Virus record (IMG/VR): IMGVR_UViG_3300049825_000406
Location: 1-29,084 of that record
Source of the DNA: a virus
Strand: one strand, 5' to 3'
Length of the DNA stretch: 29,084 nt
The notes beneath the pieces are model-generated. The model saw only the letters and a list, made by a program, of their open reading frames with translations, was not told the DNA's origin and searched no databases. The position numbers were made by a program, and so were the translations under genes. Shown here one piece after another: positions 1-7,607 of this stretch. How positions within the stretch are numbered: the first letter of the stretch is position 1; every line of letters starts with the position of its first letter.

Positions 1-58
1 TCCCGGTGGAGGCGGCTCTACAGAGAACCGAGATAATTAATTGATTCAATCACGATAT

Positions 59-123
59 TTCCCAGAATCGGAAGGGATATTTTGGCTGAGGATATTGATA
101 CAGTCAATATCGAATTCTGGGAA
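59..123. repeat. Nested inverted repeats at the left edge of the window
   Basis: Outer arms are TTCCCAGAAT (59-68) and ATTCTGGGAA (114-123). Inner arms are GATATTGA (91-98) and TCAATATC (104-111) with a 5-base loop. They lie just downstream of the leftward early operon, between the Gp37/Gp68 gene and the window edge. There is no clear T run, so this is not a convincing intrinsic terminator. It could be a protein-binding site near the phage left end, but no TG/CA end or host junction can be recognised. The rest of 1-125 holds nothing else I can support. Confidence 0.45.
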
Positions 124-125
124 GG

Positions 126-1111
126 CTATTTGGGGAATTTATCCCACGTTCTACCATCTATTACGCGTCCAGCGAGTTTCTTTCCGATTTTGTAGTAAAA
201 ATTATTTTCATCACCAGCGATTTTTTCACCCTCATTGTAAATTGTATATGATTTCCCCGCCTCATCTTCCCACCGCCATTGATGATCGGTAATGTAGACT
301 TTTAAGTACTCTCCCCATTGCTTGAAAAAAATGGGACATCCGCTTCCTGGCACTGATTCCGTAAGGCGCGAAACCAGTCAGGATTTGACGGGCGAGCATT
401 TGCGCCAGATTCTCCACCAGCGATCACCCAGTTAATCGCCTGTCCGCGTACAGTTGTCTTATGGCAGTCCCTGCAAGACTCACCCCAGAGATTCGTTTCA
501 TCGCGATGGAACCCGCATTTACATTGGATTGTGGAGTGACCGATATAAGGGGCAATGTTAATTGCCCCCAGCATCGGCTCGACGCTAAGAAAAAGGACTT
601 TGGCGGTAATCTTTAGTAATTCAGGAATCCGCAAATCCGCGTATTTCTGATTTTCCACTGTAGTCCCCAGCCAAACATTCGGCAGGTGATCTTTTAAATT
701 CCAATGAACTCCATAGGTTCCTTTTGAAAACTCTATCAGGAACGGAGTGATGTTTTCTGGTCGTTTCGTTAACAGTAGCCAGTCCAGATGTGGCGTGTCG
801 TTAATCAAATAGAAAAGCCGTTCACGCGGCGCAACTAAATCAGGATGGTTTTCAAAGACATCCGCCAGGCTGGAACAGAAAACGCGTTGGCGAATTCCTA
901 CTGCTGCTGCTTTTTTATTCCAGCGGAGCGGTTGCGCCCAGTACGATTCACTCATTTGTTTGCGCGTACTATTAGCGCCCCAATGCGCTCCACTGTGAAT
1001 CCTTTTGTCGCGGCGTTCGGCGTAGCAGTTTTCGCATGCTGGCGAAATCTTCTGGCAGCCCTCGACGATATTAAAAGTATGATCCGTCCATTCGATGTGA
1101 GAATTTTCCAT
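126..1111 (-). CDS. Phage Gp37/Gp68 family (DUF5131) protein, interrupted by a one-base frameshift
   Basis: The first segment (1111 down to 302) has the family's N-terminal three-cysteine motif at C19, C26 and C29 (EGCQKISPACENC), then WLLLTKRPEN (111-120), SVEPM (176-180) and AGGESG (231-236). A second cysteine cluster (C197, C199, C213, C216) looks like an inserted zinc ribbon. The frame then breaks at a run of seven T on the coding strand (plus 325-331). The expected continuation FFKQWGEY and a C-terminus ending DGRTWDKFP lie in the -1 frame, down to 126. One more T would restore a full-length protein of about 325 residues. The family resembles radical SAM proteins in its cysteine motif; its biochemical role is not established. 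It is the last gene of the leftward early operon. The break may be a real mutation, ribosomal slippage on T7, or a homopolymer sequencing error. Confidence 0.85.
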
Positions 1112-1116
1112 AATTA

Positions 1117-1311
1117 TTAAGCCTTTCGTACCGCGTAGCGGCTGGTAATTACTTTAAAGCCGTCCTCGAATTCTACGAGGATGGAATTTCTTTTTCCTCG
1201 AACAATCACCCGGCAGCGTTGCCCTTTTCGATCAATCCGGCGCAATTCATTCGCTCGCCAGAACCAAATGTGATCGAAATTGTAGTTGTGTAGGGTTGAG
1301 GATGAATTCAT
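1117..1311 (-). CDS. Small basic protein, early operon
   Basis: A 64-residue protein with a basic core (about residues 19-45: RANELRRIDRKGQ, then VIVRGKRNSILVEFEDG) ending TSRYAVRKA. The core reads like a small beta-barrel or nucleic-acid-binding module, but I do not recognise a named family. The annotated start overlaps the upstream gene by 65 bases and has only a weak ribosome binding site, so the true start may be further in, near the WFWRANE segment. The stop is 5 bases before the Gp37/Gp68 start. The conserved-looking core argues that it is a real gene. Function unknown. Confidence 0.55.
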   Translation of the reverse strand: MNSSSTLHNYNFDHIWFWRANELRRIDRKGQRCRVIVRGKRNSILVEFEDGFKVITSRYAVRKA

Positions 1312-1495
1312 ATAAATCGTCCAGTCCTAATTGCACAGCACGAATGGCGATGCGTCTTCGTAGCACTGTGATTTCGTGCGTTAGAGCCTCAACATCTACA
1401 GAAACGCGTAGTTTATAGAGAAGAAAAAGACCTGCACGCTGGTCTAAAAATTCGTGCAGGTCTTTCGCTAATTGTTCATCTGTGATGAAGGTCAT
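1247..1495 (-). CDS. Small hypothetical protein, early operon
   Basis: An 82-residue, largely helical protein. Its middle is charged and amphipathic (LTHEITVLRRRIAIRAVQLG), possibly a short coiled coil. The start codon immediately follows the TGA of the 54-residue gene upstream (TGAATG), so translation is probably coupled. The 3' end overlaps the next gene. No motif links it to a known family. It is one of four very small genes between the B ATPase and the Gp37/Gp68 gene, an early-region position where transposable phages often carry accessory genes acting on host functions; that role is inference only. Confidence 0.55.
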   Translation of the reverse strand: MTFITDEQLAKDLHEFLDQRAGLFLLYKLRVSVDVEALTHEITVLRRRIAIRAVQLGLDDLYEFILNPTQLQFRSHLVLASE

Positions 1496-1660
1496 TCAGT
1501 TTTTCCTGTGGTTGGAAACTAAATCAAAATAGATTTTGCAATCGCCCTCTTCGGTAAATCGAAAATAACCATTCCCATAATTCTCTCCCTCAAGCTCAAT
1601 AACTAAAATAAATCCGAGGAAAGATAAGTACCGATTAATCCAACTTAATAAAATCTTCAT
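1496..1660 (-). CDS. Very small hypothetical protein (54 aa), translationally coupled
   Basis: A 54-residue ORF reading MKILLSWINRYLSFLGFILV at its start and ending RFTEEGDCKIYFDLVSNHRKN. Its ATG overlaps the TGA of the upstream 79-residue gene (ATGA at 1660-1657), and its own TGA abuts the ATG of the downstream gene. Such tight packing on both sides is the main reason to accept it. The first 20 residues are hydrophobic and aromatic and could be a short membrane segment; the rest is a polar strand-rich tail. Family and function unknown. Confidence 0.5.
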   Translation of the reverse strand: MKILLSWINRYLSFLGFILVIELEGENYGNGYFRFTEEGDCKIYFDLVSNHRKN

Positions 1661-1896
1661 AAAACGCTTTCTCTTTGCACTTGACGCGCCGCCGTTCCAG
1701 CAAGGACGCCGAGCGCGTAGGCTGTTTTCGCACCTTGCACGATAAAATTTGCACGCTTTTTTGACTTCGTGAAACCGTGATGGACGCCGAGTTGAAAAGC
1801 GTCGGAAAATTCACGATGAGAACACGGTACGGTGATCCGTGGTAACGTTATTAAGGGCTGTTCCGCACGCTTAAAAGGCTGAAAAGTTTTACTCAC
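1657..1896 (-). CDS. Small hypothetical protein, coupled to the B ATPase gene
   Basis: A 79-residue basic protein. The start is GTG, overlapping the TGA of the B ATPase gene (GTGA). An AGGAGG site with a 6-base gap lies inside the end of the B gene, so the start is well supported. The sequence contains FQLGVHHGFTKSKKRANF and a helical, alanine-rich C-terminus. No family is recognised. Its place right after A and B suggests co-expression with transposition functions. Confidence 0.6.
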   Translation of the reverse strand: MSKTFQPFKRAEQPLITLPRITVPCSHREFSDAFQLGVHHGFTKSKKRANFIVQGAKTAYALGVLAGTAARQVQRESVL

Positions 1897-3107
1897 TTCG
1901 TACCTCCTGACATATTGCGAACTTTCGGTTCATCGTTGACGAAAAGCCCTGGCATTTTGACGCGCAATAACGTAGCCGTGGCGCGTTTTTCGCCTTCCTC
2001 TTCGGCGGCAATTAAGGCTTGATTGCAGAGGTTGCCGAGTTGCAGCGGAGTCGCCGGATTGCGCTTGGAGGCGGCTCTTTCAATTAGTGCCTTGACCGTT
2101 TCCTCATCGAATAAATTGTGTAGTTTTCCACCCGCAAGGCTGATGCGAAAATCCAAATATTCTTCCGCTTTTTTGCCCAGGGCTGGCATTTTTACGACGG
2201 TTAATCGTTCGGCAATTTCCTGAAATCGAACCTCGCGCAACCGCCCCTGCAATAAGGGCTGACCGAATAAAACGATGCCGATATATTTGCGCCATTTCGC
2301 GCCAAGTATTTCGTAGAAATTTTTAAGCGAGCTGAGTGCTTTATCGTTTAAGCGATGCGCTTCATCAATCACGATTGCAACTTTGACGTTGTTCGCATTT
2401 GCATTTTTCAAGGTATTTACTAATGCCTTTTTTCGGTCTACCTTGTGCTGGGGAATTGGTTGATCGAAGGCGCGTAAAACTTCAATGACGATGGCTCCGC
2501 TATTCACCTCTGACATTTCAAAGAATGCGGGCCATATCAGCTTCATTTCGCCGTCATTACTGTCTTCGCTGGCTTCAGCCAGCTCCTCCAATCTAACCTT
2601 AAGAACTGACTTGCCAGTGCCAATTTCACCAACGATGGCAATGAAGCCCTGAAAGTTGACAGCTTCCTTAATTTTCTCCAAAGTTTTTTCTAATTCTTTG
2701 GTGGTAAACGCCTCTTCTGAGGCGCGTGGGAAAAGGCTAAACGGGTCGCGTTTTAGCCCGAAGAATCGCTGAACGGAAGGTTCCAGTTCAGTGCGGAGAG
2801 TGGTGAGCATTTCAGTTTCCTCCTCTTGGAAAATGGCTGAGATTTCAGCGTTGATTTGTGATGATGAGAATTTGCGTTCAGTGAGGAACGCGGTGATGTG
2901 ATCGCGCATTTCAGCTTGGATATATTTATTAAAATACCGATGCTGCGCAGTGCCTTTGCAGATGCGTTCGATCGAAGAACTTGACGTGTGCGTAGCGGCT
3001 CCGCCAAGCACTTTTGCGAGTAATCGAAACGATAGATCATGACGTTCCTTGAACGCCAAAAATCCGGGTTCTAATTCAGGCTCGACTGGTGAGAGTTTTG
3101 CTTTCAT
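1893..3107 (-). CDS. B: MuB-like AAA+ ATPase, transposition target-selection protein
   Basis: Walker A GEIGTGKS is at about residues 160-167 and Walker B VAIVIDEAH at about 243-251, followed by a sensor-like strand IGIVLFGQP and a C-terminal helical lid. The segment before the P-loop (FFGLKRDPFSLFP) is typical of the ExeA/TniB/MuB group. The N-terminus looks like a helix-turn-helix region, as in MuB. MuB binds DNA as an ATP-dependent filament, recruits target DNA and activates the MuA transposase. The start at 3107 is preferred over one at 3125: the stop of the A gene overlaps it (TAATG), and a GGAGGA site lies ten bases upstream, whereas the longer start begins inside that site. Length is 404 residues, against 312 for Mu B. 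Confidence 0.88.
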   Translation of the reverse strand: MKAKLSPVEPELEPGFLAFKERHDLSFRLLAKVLGGAATHTSSSSIERICKGTAQHRYFNKYIQAEMRDHITAFLTERKFSSSQINAEISAIFQEEETEMLTTLRTELEPSVQRFFGLKRDPFSLFPRASEEAFTTKELEKTLEKIKEAVNFQGFIAIVGEIGTGKSVLKVRLEELAEASEDSNDGEMKLIWPAFFEMSEVNSGAIVIEVLRAFDQPIPQHKVDRKKALVNTLKNANANNVKVAIVIDEAHRLNDKALSSLKNFYEILGAKWRKYIGIVLFGQPLLQGRLREVRFQEIAERLTVVKMPALGKKAEEYLDFRISLAGGKLHNLFDEETVKALIERAASKRNPATPLQLGNLCNQALIAAEEEGEKRATATLLRVKMPGLFVNDEPKVRNMSGGTK

Positions 3108-4816
3108 TAGGCTGTTTTCCTCCAATCATAATTGATAACGTTTTGCACGGGCTGATTGCGCTTTTCCAGTGCAATTCTGATGTCATTTTCTGGCAGTGTT
3201 TCGGTAGCTCCGAAAACGGTTTTGAGCCAGTTTTTGTCCGCTTCGTCGGCGGACAATAATTCTTCATTTTTGAGCAGAATAAAGGCTTCCCAAAAGTTCA
3301 ATTCTTTCGTGACTTGGATCGTACCAGGTGCGACAGCGGCAAGCTGTTCGGCGGTCAGTTCCAGACGCTTTTTCGGGAACGAAATTGTGTGAGAAGTTGA
3401 CAGGCTGAGTGGTGTATCAAAGCCCGGAACTTTGATGTCATTTTCCGGTGTATCAATCAGCTTGCGACGCTCTTTGGCGCGTGCCTTAGTTGTCTTGATA
3501 ACGGACTGCTGAACGTTGTCGGAAACGCTCTTGAATTCGCCTGCATTATCGGGTGCAGCAAGGCGACGATCTACGGTTAACCATACGTCCTCATAGAAGA
3601 GGTCGTTAGGGTTGCAAATCGAAAACCAATCGGCGTCCGCAGACGGCCATAGGACTTTGATTTTTTTGCCAACCCAATCACGAATGATCGTATCGTTGGT
3701 GCGTGGCAGTTGATAAATTTCGCCTTCAAAATTGATCGTCAGATCAGCTCCGATGACACGTTCAAATTCACGGCATTTGAAGGCGGCATCGAGCGCGGCT
3801 TCGGTCGGAATTCTCAAGGTGTGATTGATGGATTGCCATCGTGCAATTGGCTTCTGGCGCGTAGTCGAATGGACTAAATCATTGTTCAGATATTTGCAGG
3901 CTTCGACGCAAAAATTATTGATGCCTTCAAGGTCTGGCGTAAACTTTTTGACGCCGATTAATCGTTCCATTTTTTCAAATTTCTGATGGAAGCGTTCGAC
4001 CTTTCCTGATGCCTGCGCGTTACCTGGTAAATGCTGAAGCATCCGGTATCCGCCGCTCTCTAAAAAGGCATCATTTAAGATGCGTTCACCGCGCTGCATG
4101 AGCTTGCTCACGATGGTCGCAGCATTGTCAGTGTAAAGGATTTCCGGCACGCCTAATTCACGAAATGCACGGAGGATAAAATCAGCAATATCTATGCTGT
4201 TTTCTTTGGCAATGGCGTAGTAGCGAACGAAGCACATCCGCGAAAAATCATCTACTAAAACGAACCGCCAAAGCGGTACTCTGTTCGGGTCATCATTCGG
4301 ATGGTTTTTGGAAACTTCAAGGTTGGAAACTTTTAAAATCCGGCGCGTTGTACGGTCAAGCCATCGCTCTTTCGCAGCGGAAATATCAAACTGAAAAAGC
4401 TTGCCTGGGCGGTCAGCTTCCCAGCGGCGATAGGGGCGAATTGGGTTCTTGCGTTGCTTCAATCCCAGCTGATGCTCACGCAGGTATTTGTTCATTGTCC
4501 CGACTGAAATATCCAGCGGGAAATCGTTATCGTTAGCGATACGGATTGCCCAATCAGGGTCAACATTTCGATCAATGATTTGTTCTAGCGCAAACTGCAC
4601 AGAGGGGTGCGAAATATCGTACTTTCGCTCGCCTTTGTCAGCTCTGGTTTTTCGGGTTGGTCGCAGGTCTTTGGTGTGGTTATAGAGGGCGTTTTTTGAG
4701 ACGCCGAGCTGTTCAGAGAGTCGCGTCAATTCCTCGGTCAATCGCTTGCCCTTCAGACCACTCACGATAGTACGAATTTCTTGACGGGATACATTATCTA
4801 GTGTAATATTTGACAT
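3107..4816 (-). CDS. A: MuA-like DDE transposase
   Basis: A 569-residue transposase. An N-terminal HTH region (about 1-55, LSEQLGVSKNALYNHTKDLR) precedes a retroviral integrase-type core. Likely catalytic residues are D144 (LFQFD), D230 (EILYTDN) and E274 (GKVERFH), with the supporting strand FVLVDDFSRMCFV at 185-197. The C-terminal third (about 340-569) holds a Mu-type beta-barrel region and a helical tail, which in MuA contacts MuB. It would cut the phage ends and join them to target DNA for integration and replicative transposition. The terminal A/B-binding repeats are not identifiable here. It follows an intrinsic terminator and precedes B with a TAATG overlap. Mu A is 663 residues, so this one lacks part of the usual N-terminal end- or enhancer-binding domains. 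Confidence 0.92.
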   Translation of the reverse strand: MSNITLDNVSRQEIRTIVSGLKGKRLTEELTRLSEQLGVSKNALYNHTKDLRPTRKTRADKGERKYDISHPSVQFALEQIIDRNVDPDWAIRIANDNDFPLDISVGTMNKYLREHQLGLKQRKNPIRPYRRWEADRPGKLFQFDISAAKERWLDRTTRRILKVSNLEVSKNHPNDDPNRVPLWRFVLVDDFSRMCFVRYYAIAKENSIDIADFILRAFRELGVPEILYTDNAATIVSKLMQRGERILNDAFLESGGYRMLQHLPGNAQASGKVERFHQKFEKMERLIGVKKFTPDLEGINNFCVEACKYLNNDLVHSTTRQKPIARWQSINHTLRIPTEAALDAAFKCREFERVIGADLTINFEGEIYQLPRTNDTIIRDWVGKKIKVLWPSADADWFSICNPNDLFYEDVWLTVDRRLAAPDNAGEFKSVSDNVQQSVIKTTKARAKERRKLIDTPENDIKVPGFDTPLSLSTSHTISFPKKRLELTAEQLAAVAPGTIQVTKELNFWEAFILLKNEELLSADEADKNWLKTVFGATETLPENDIRIALEKRNQPVQNVINYDWRKTA

Positions 4817-4830
4817 ATCGTTCGAGTTAG

Positions 4831-4872
4831 AAAAATCAAGGGCGTTACAGTTTAGCCCACTGTGACGCCCTT
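4831..4872 (-). terminator. Intrinsic terminator between the GemA-like gene and the transposase
   Basis: Arms AAGGGCGTTACAGT (plus 4838-4851) and ACTGTGACGCCCTT (4859-4872) form a 14-bp stem with one mismatch and a 7-base loop. On the minus strand it is followed by TTGATTTTT. It sits inside the leftward early operon, just upstream of transposase A, so partial termination could hold A and B below the upstream early genes. The plus strand after the stem is also T-rich (TTATTATTT), so it may work in both directions. Confidence 0.75.
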
Positions 4873-4877
4873 ATTAT

Positions 4878-5513
4878 TTAAGCCATTACTTTCAGCCGTT
4901 CCGCCTGAATCCCTGTACGAATTCCTTGCAGATAAACGTGTGAAAGATTCATTTGTTCGATGGTCATTTTCGTCGTACTGCTGACACCTTCAGCCGTCGC
5001 TGTTTTGGTAGCATCGGCAAGGTAATAACGGTACGTCACGTCATCCAAATCCAGATCGTTTTTCAGTGCGTGGATTGCCTTGCGGAGGCGAGCTATTTGC
5101 GCTTGATCTGATTCGATTTTTGGCGTGAAAGGTTTATTGATTCGAGCGTCCAGGTGCGCTTGCAGGCAATCAAAATTAATTGCTTTGAAATACCGCGATA
5201 ACGCTCGTGAGGCTGCGACGAGTCCGGCTTTATGCTCGTCCTCGACAAACTTATTAATGCCAAGCGGCGAACCTACAAAACACACACCGACATATTTATT
5301 TGGAACCTTTTCAGAACCGCAGCAAACACTGGCGAGCTTGATTGCTTCGCTAAATTTTTTATCAGTGAAATGGGGCGCAAAATCCGGCGCAAGCGTATTG
5401 ATAATCGTCAGCGAATCTTCAAACCAAAAGATCGGATTTCCGCGTGGATCAAACTGTAAATTATTGATCCCATAATCCAACTGAAATTCTTGTTTTATTT
5501 CTTCAGGTGTCAT
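4878..5513 (-). CDS. GemA/Gp16-like early protein with an extra N-terminal domain
   Basis: A 211-residue protein. The C-terminal part (about 140-205: ARLRKAIHALKNDLDLDD, TYRYYLADATKT, then MTIEQMNLSHVYLQG) resembles the GemA/Gp16 (DUF1018) pattern of Mu-like phages, which modulates host gene expression and DNA supercoiling. The N-terminal 130 residues do not match GemA and are unassigned. The start overlaps the stop of the upstream gene (ATGA), with GGAGG seven bases before it. It lies directly upstream of a terminator and transposase A. The family call is by pattern only; the neighbouring early gene at 7608-8030 is another GemA-like candidate. Confidence 0.5.
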   Translation of the reverse strand: MTPEEIKQEFQLDYGINNLQFDPRGNPIFWFEDSLTIINTLAPDFAPHFTDKKFSEAIKLASVCCGSEKVPNKYVGVCFVGSPLGINKFVEDEHKAGLVAASRALSRYFKAINFDCLQAHLDARINKPFTPKIESDQAQIARLRKAIHALKNDLDLDDVTYRYYLADATKTATAEGVSSTTKMTIEQMNLSHVYLQGIRTGIQAERLKVMA

Positions 5514-5863
5514 TGCAAGCCTCCCGCGAATTCCAGTGAAGATTTATATTCTTCACTGGCGACTGTTATTGGTTTTGAGTTAGAGGGCTTCGGTAAGAGA
5601 TCGCTTGATGCCTGGCTCAGTTGGCGGATTGCTCGCATTGTTTCAAGGCTGCTCTGTTGAAATTGCGCTAAGATATAATCTCTGTTTTGCACTTCCATTT
5701 TTAGGCAATTATTTGCATTTTGCAGATCGAAGTGAGCCATTGATAGTGCGGATTTTAGCGAATTAATTTCAGCCGACAGCCAGAACCAGGTGGCTAAAAA
5801 CGTGACGCCGCAAAAGAAGAAAATTCCAAGTGAAATAGTGAGAAGAGAAAGTTCATCGTTCAT
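5510..5863 (-). CDS. Membrane-anchored coiled-coil protein, early operon
   Basis: A 117-residue protein with one N-terminal membrane segment (about residues 6-29, LLTISLGIFFFCGVTFLATW), then a predicted coiled coil (about 30-85, heptad-like with many L, M, Q and N) and a polar tail. The start at 5863 is chosen because GGAGG lies 9 bases upstream; a longer TTG start would begin inside that site. It overlaps the next gene by ATGA. I do not recognise the family. A bitopic protein with a cytoplasmic or periplasmic coil among early genes might affect the host envelope or superinfection, but that is speculation. Confidence 0.6.
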   Translation of the reverse strand: MNDELSLLTISLGIFFFCGVTFLATWFWLSAEINSLKSALSMAHFDLQNANNCLKMEVQNRDYILAQFQQSSLETMRAIRQLSQASSDLLPKPSNSKPITVASEEYKSSLEFAGGLQ

Positions 5864-5884
5864 AAGAAATACCTCCAATTTTGA

Positions 5885-6670
5885 TTAATCTTCGTCGTTT
5901 AAAAATCCCGCCAATTCATCATCGGTGAGATCGTCTTCGAGTTCGGCAATGCCCTTGCCGCTAGGGTTGAAAGTGGTTAGTAATTCGCCGTACGCTTCAA
6001 TGATGGAATCAACGCGCCGTGCATATTTTTTCTTGTAGGCGGCGAACTGTTTCGCGTTCAATTCCTGAATGCCAGCGCGGAGAGTTGCAAAGCCTTTGGC
6101 GATCTCGGTGATGCCTTCGGTGAGCGCGGAAACATCTGCGGTCACGATAGGTCGCGCCTCTTCTAATTCCGCAATTTGCTCGGCTTGTTTGGCGAGGTCT
6201 TTTTCCTGTTTGGCGGCTTTGGTTTCGATTAGATTTTGCTGTTCGATCAGGCGGGCGATTGCCTTTTTGATCGCCTTCTTATCCGTGATCGAATATTGCT
6301 TGTCGGCGATGTTAACAAGCTCGCCTTCGATGGAAATATCACCTGCTGTGAGCAGGCGACGCTGTGAAACTGGAACGTTACTTGACTGCAATAAATCAAA
6401 TTCATCTGAGCCAATTACGTTCACTATTTTGTCAAGTTCGTAGTATCGGTTTTTGCCCATTGGCGAGTATTGAGAGTTGTCAAGAAAATCAACAAAAGTT
6501 GGATGACCTAAGCTTAGGTATAACCTTTGTTCTTGAACTTGCTTGAGTGCGGTCATTGCCTTTGCGGTGATCGTTTCACTGATTTTATGAGCAGTATTAA
6601 TTCCACCAAGCAGGAAATATAATTTCGCGGCTTCGTCGTTCACTTCTGGTCTCGCTTCCAATGCTTCCAT
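5885..6670 (-). CDS. Coiled-coil early phage protein of unknown function
   Basis: A 261-residue protein. The N-terminus is helical (EAAKLYFLLGGINTAHKISE), the middle contains FVDFLDNSQYSPMGKNRYYE and LLQSSNVPVSQRRLL, residues about 130-175 form a long charged coiled coil (IARLIEQQNLIETKAAKQEK), and the acidic C-terminus ends ELAGFLNDED. The start has an AAAAGGAGCGAT site. The mix of an HTH-like middle and a coiled coil suggests DNA binding or oligomerisation, as in KfrA- or DUF3102-like proteins, but no family is certain. It lies between a palindromic intergenic site and the membrane coiled-coil gene. Confidence 0.6.
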   Translation of the reverse strand: MEALEARPEVNDEAAKLYFLLGGINTAHKISETITAKAMTALKQVQEQRLYLSLGHPTFVDFLDNSQYSPMGKNRYYELDKIVNVIGSDEFDLLQSSNVPVSQRRLLTAGDISIEGELVNIADKQYSITDKKAIKKAIARLIEQQNLIETKAAKQEKDLAKQAEQIAELEEARPIVTADVSALTEGITEIAKGFATLRAGIQELNAKQFAAYKKKYARRVDSIIEAYGELLTTFNPSGKGIAELEDDLTDDELAGFLNDED

Positions 6671-6687
6671 ATCGCTCCTTTTGGGTT

Positions 6688-6713
6688 GAAAATTCCCAGA
6701 TTCGGGAATTTTC
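6688..6713. repeat. Perfect 10-bp palindromic arms in the early operon
   Basis: Arms GAAAATTCCC (6688-6697) and GGGAATTTTC (6704-6713) flank a 6-base loop, and the related half-site GAAAATTCCCAAATTCAGAA lies at about 6763-6782 inside the end of the upstream gene. The palindrome is just upstream of the ribosome binding site of the coiled-coil gene. It may be an operator or an RNA hairpin controlling that gene. No T run follows it. Confidence 0.5.
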
Positions 6714-6738
6714 GGGTTGTGAGAAAAAGATAAGTCCT

Positions 6739-7029
6739 TTAAACTGTGTCAGTGGCTTTCTGAAAATTCCCAAATTCAGAATTTCTAAAAATCCGTGTCA
6801 CCTTCGGCGTTAACTTCCAGCCGCCTTCCACTTCAGCGACGTATCCGGCAATTTTTAAGGTCTTCAAGGCACGCATACAGAAATCAGTGGAGTGTCCACA
6901 GCGGTTCTGAATTCGCTTCGTTTGCAGTGCTAAAGACCCTGCATCATGCAAGGCTTCCAGGACGCGCAAGCCTTTCGCTAAGGCGTCAATTTCGTAAGAA
7001 GCGTCCGTGCGTGTTTTATCTCGTGCCAT
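6739..7029 (-). CDS. Small winged-helix DNA-binding protein (IclR N-terminus-like)
   Basis: A 96-residue protein with one winged-helix domain. The helix ALAKGLRVLEALHDAG is like the N-terminal helix of IclR regulators, and a recognition helix follows (TDFCMRALKTLKIAGYVAEV) with a wing (EGGWKLTPK). There is no effector domain, so it is a stand-alone regulator or adaptor. The start at 7029 has a GAGGTGGAAAACG site; the start extended to 7047 has no support. It overlaps the upstream gene by 14 bases. Likely roles are early gene control or replication, by context only. Confidence 0.65.
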   Translation of the reverse strand: MARDKTRTDASYEIDALAKGLRVLEALHDAGSLALQTKRIQNRCGHSTDFCMRALKTLKIAGYVAEVEGGWKLTPKVTRIFRNSEFGNFQKATDTV

Positions 7030-7570
7030 CGTTTTCCACCTCCTCAAAATCTAAATTGATTTGTCCTGCCAGCTCTGGGAAATTGGCTTTCACGACGCCG
7101 TGGAGTGTCTGCAATTCCTTCAGCGGTTGCGCGGAGAATTCGCGTATCCACGCCTTCATTTGTTCAGGCGTTTCAATCCAGTAATAGCCACTCGGAAAAT
7201 TACGATTTGCGCCGATGGGTAAGTGCCATTCATTGCGGGCTGATTCAATAAAGCTCTTGACGGTGCGGTCGGAAGCGGACAAGTGTTGGCATAAGGCTGT
7301 CAACGAAATCGGTGTTTGAGGTGTCGCTCTGACCAGGCAGCGAGCTGCTTGAACGATATTGATATTCACGAATCTGTCAGCGTCCTGACGGTCGCAGGTG
7401 CGTTGGAATAATTTCAGTGCGGGCTGTGTCATTTTCGCGCCGCAGTCGCAGACGGAAATCTTATTGCGCTCAATTTTGATCGCGGAATCTAAACAGATTT
7501 CGCAGCTATACGACAGCAGCATCTTGAGCAGGTTTTGTGCGATCTGAGGTGTCCAATTTGTTTGTTCCAT
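7016..7570 (-). CDS. Putative zinc-ribbon and winged-helix early protein
   Basis: A 184-residue protein. The N-terminal part has a cysteine cluster (CEIC at about 23-26, CDCG at about 41-44) that could bind zinc. The middle (about 88-130: ISLTALCQHLSASDRTVKSF, then LPIGANR and GYYWIETPEQ) is a winged-helix pattern seen in phage replication or regulatory proteins. The start has AAGGAG nine bases upstream. It overlaps the next winged-helix gene, so the two are probably made together. No exact family is recognised; DNA binding is the safest inference. Confidence 0.6.
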   Translation of the reverse strand: MEQTNWTPQIAQNLLKMLLSYSCEICLDSAIKIERNKISVCDCGAKMTQPALKLFQRTCDRQDADRFVNINIVQAARCLVRATPQTPISLTALCQHLSASDRTVKSFIESARNEWHLPIGANRNFPSGYYWIETPEQMKAWIREFSAQPLKELQTLHGVVKANFPELAGQINLDFEEVENDGTR

Positions 7571-7607
7571 TCTGTGAGGCTCCTTAAAAGTTCGCGGTTC
7601 GCAGTGA

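Noticed and set aside
41-292. Plus-strand ORF of 83 codons at the left edge
   Set aside because: It overlaps the C-terminus of the Gp37/Gp68 gene, has no ribosome binding site and no recognisable sequence; the opposite strand has clear family residues.
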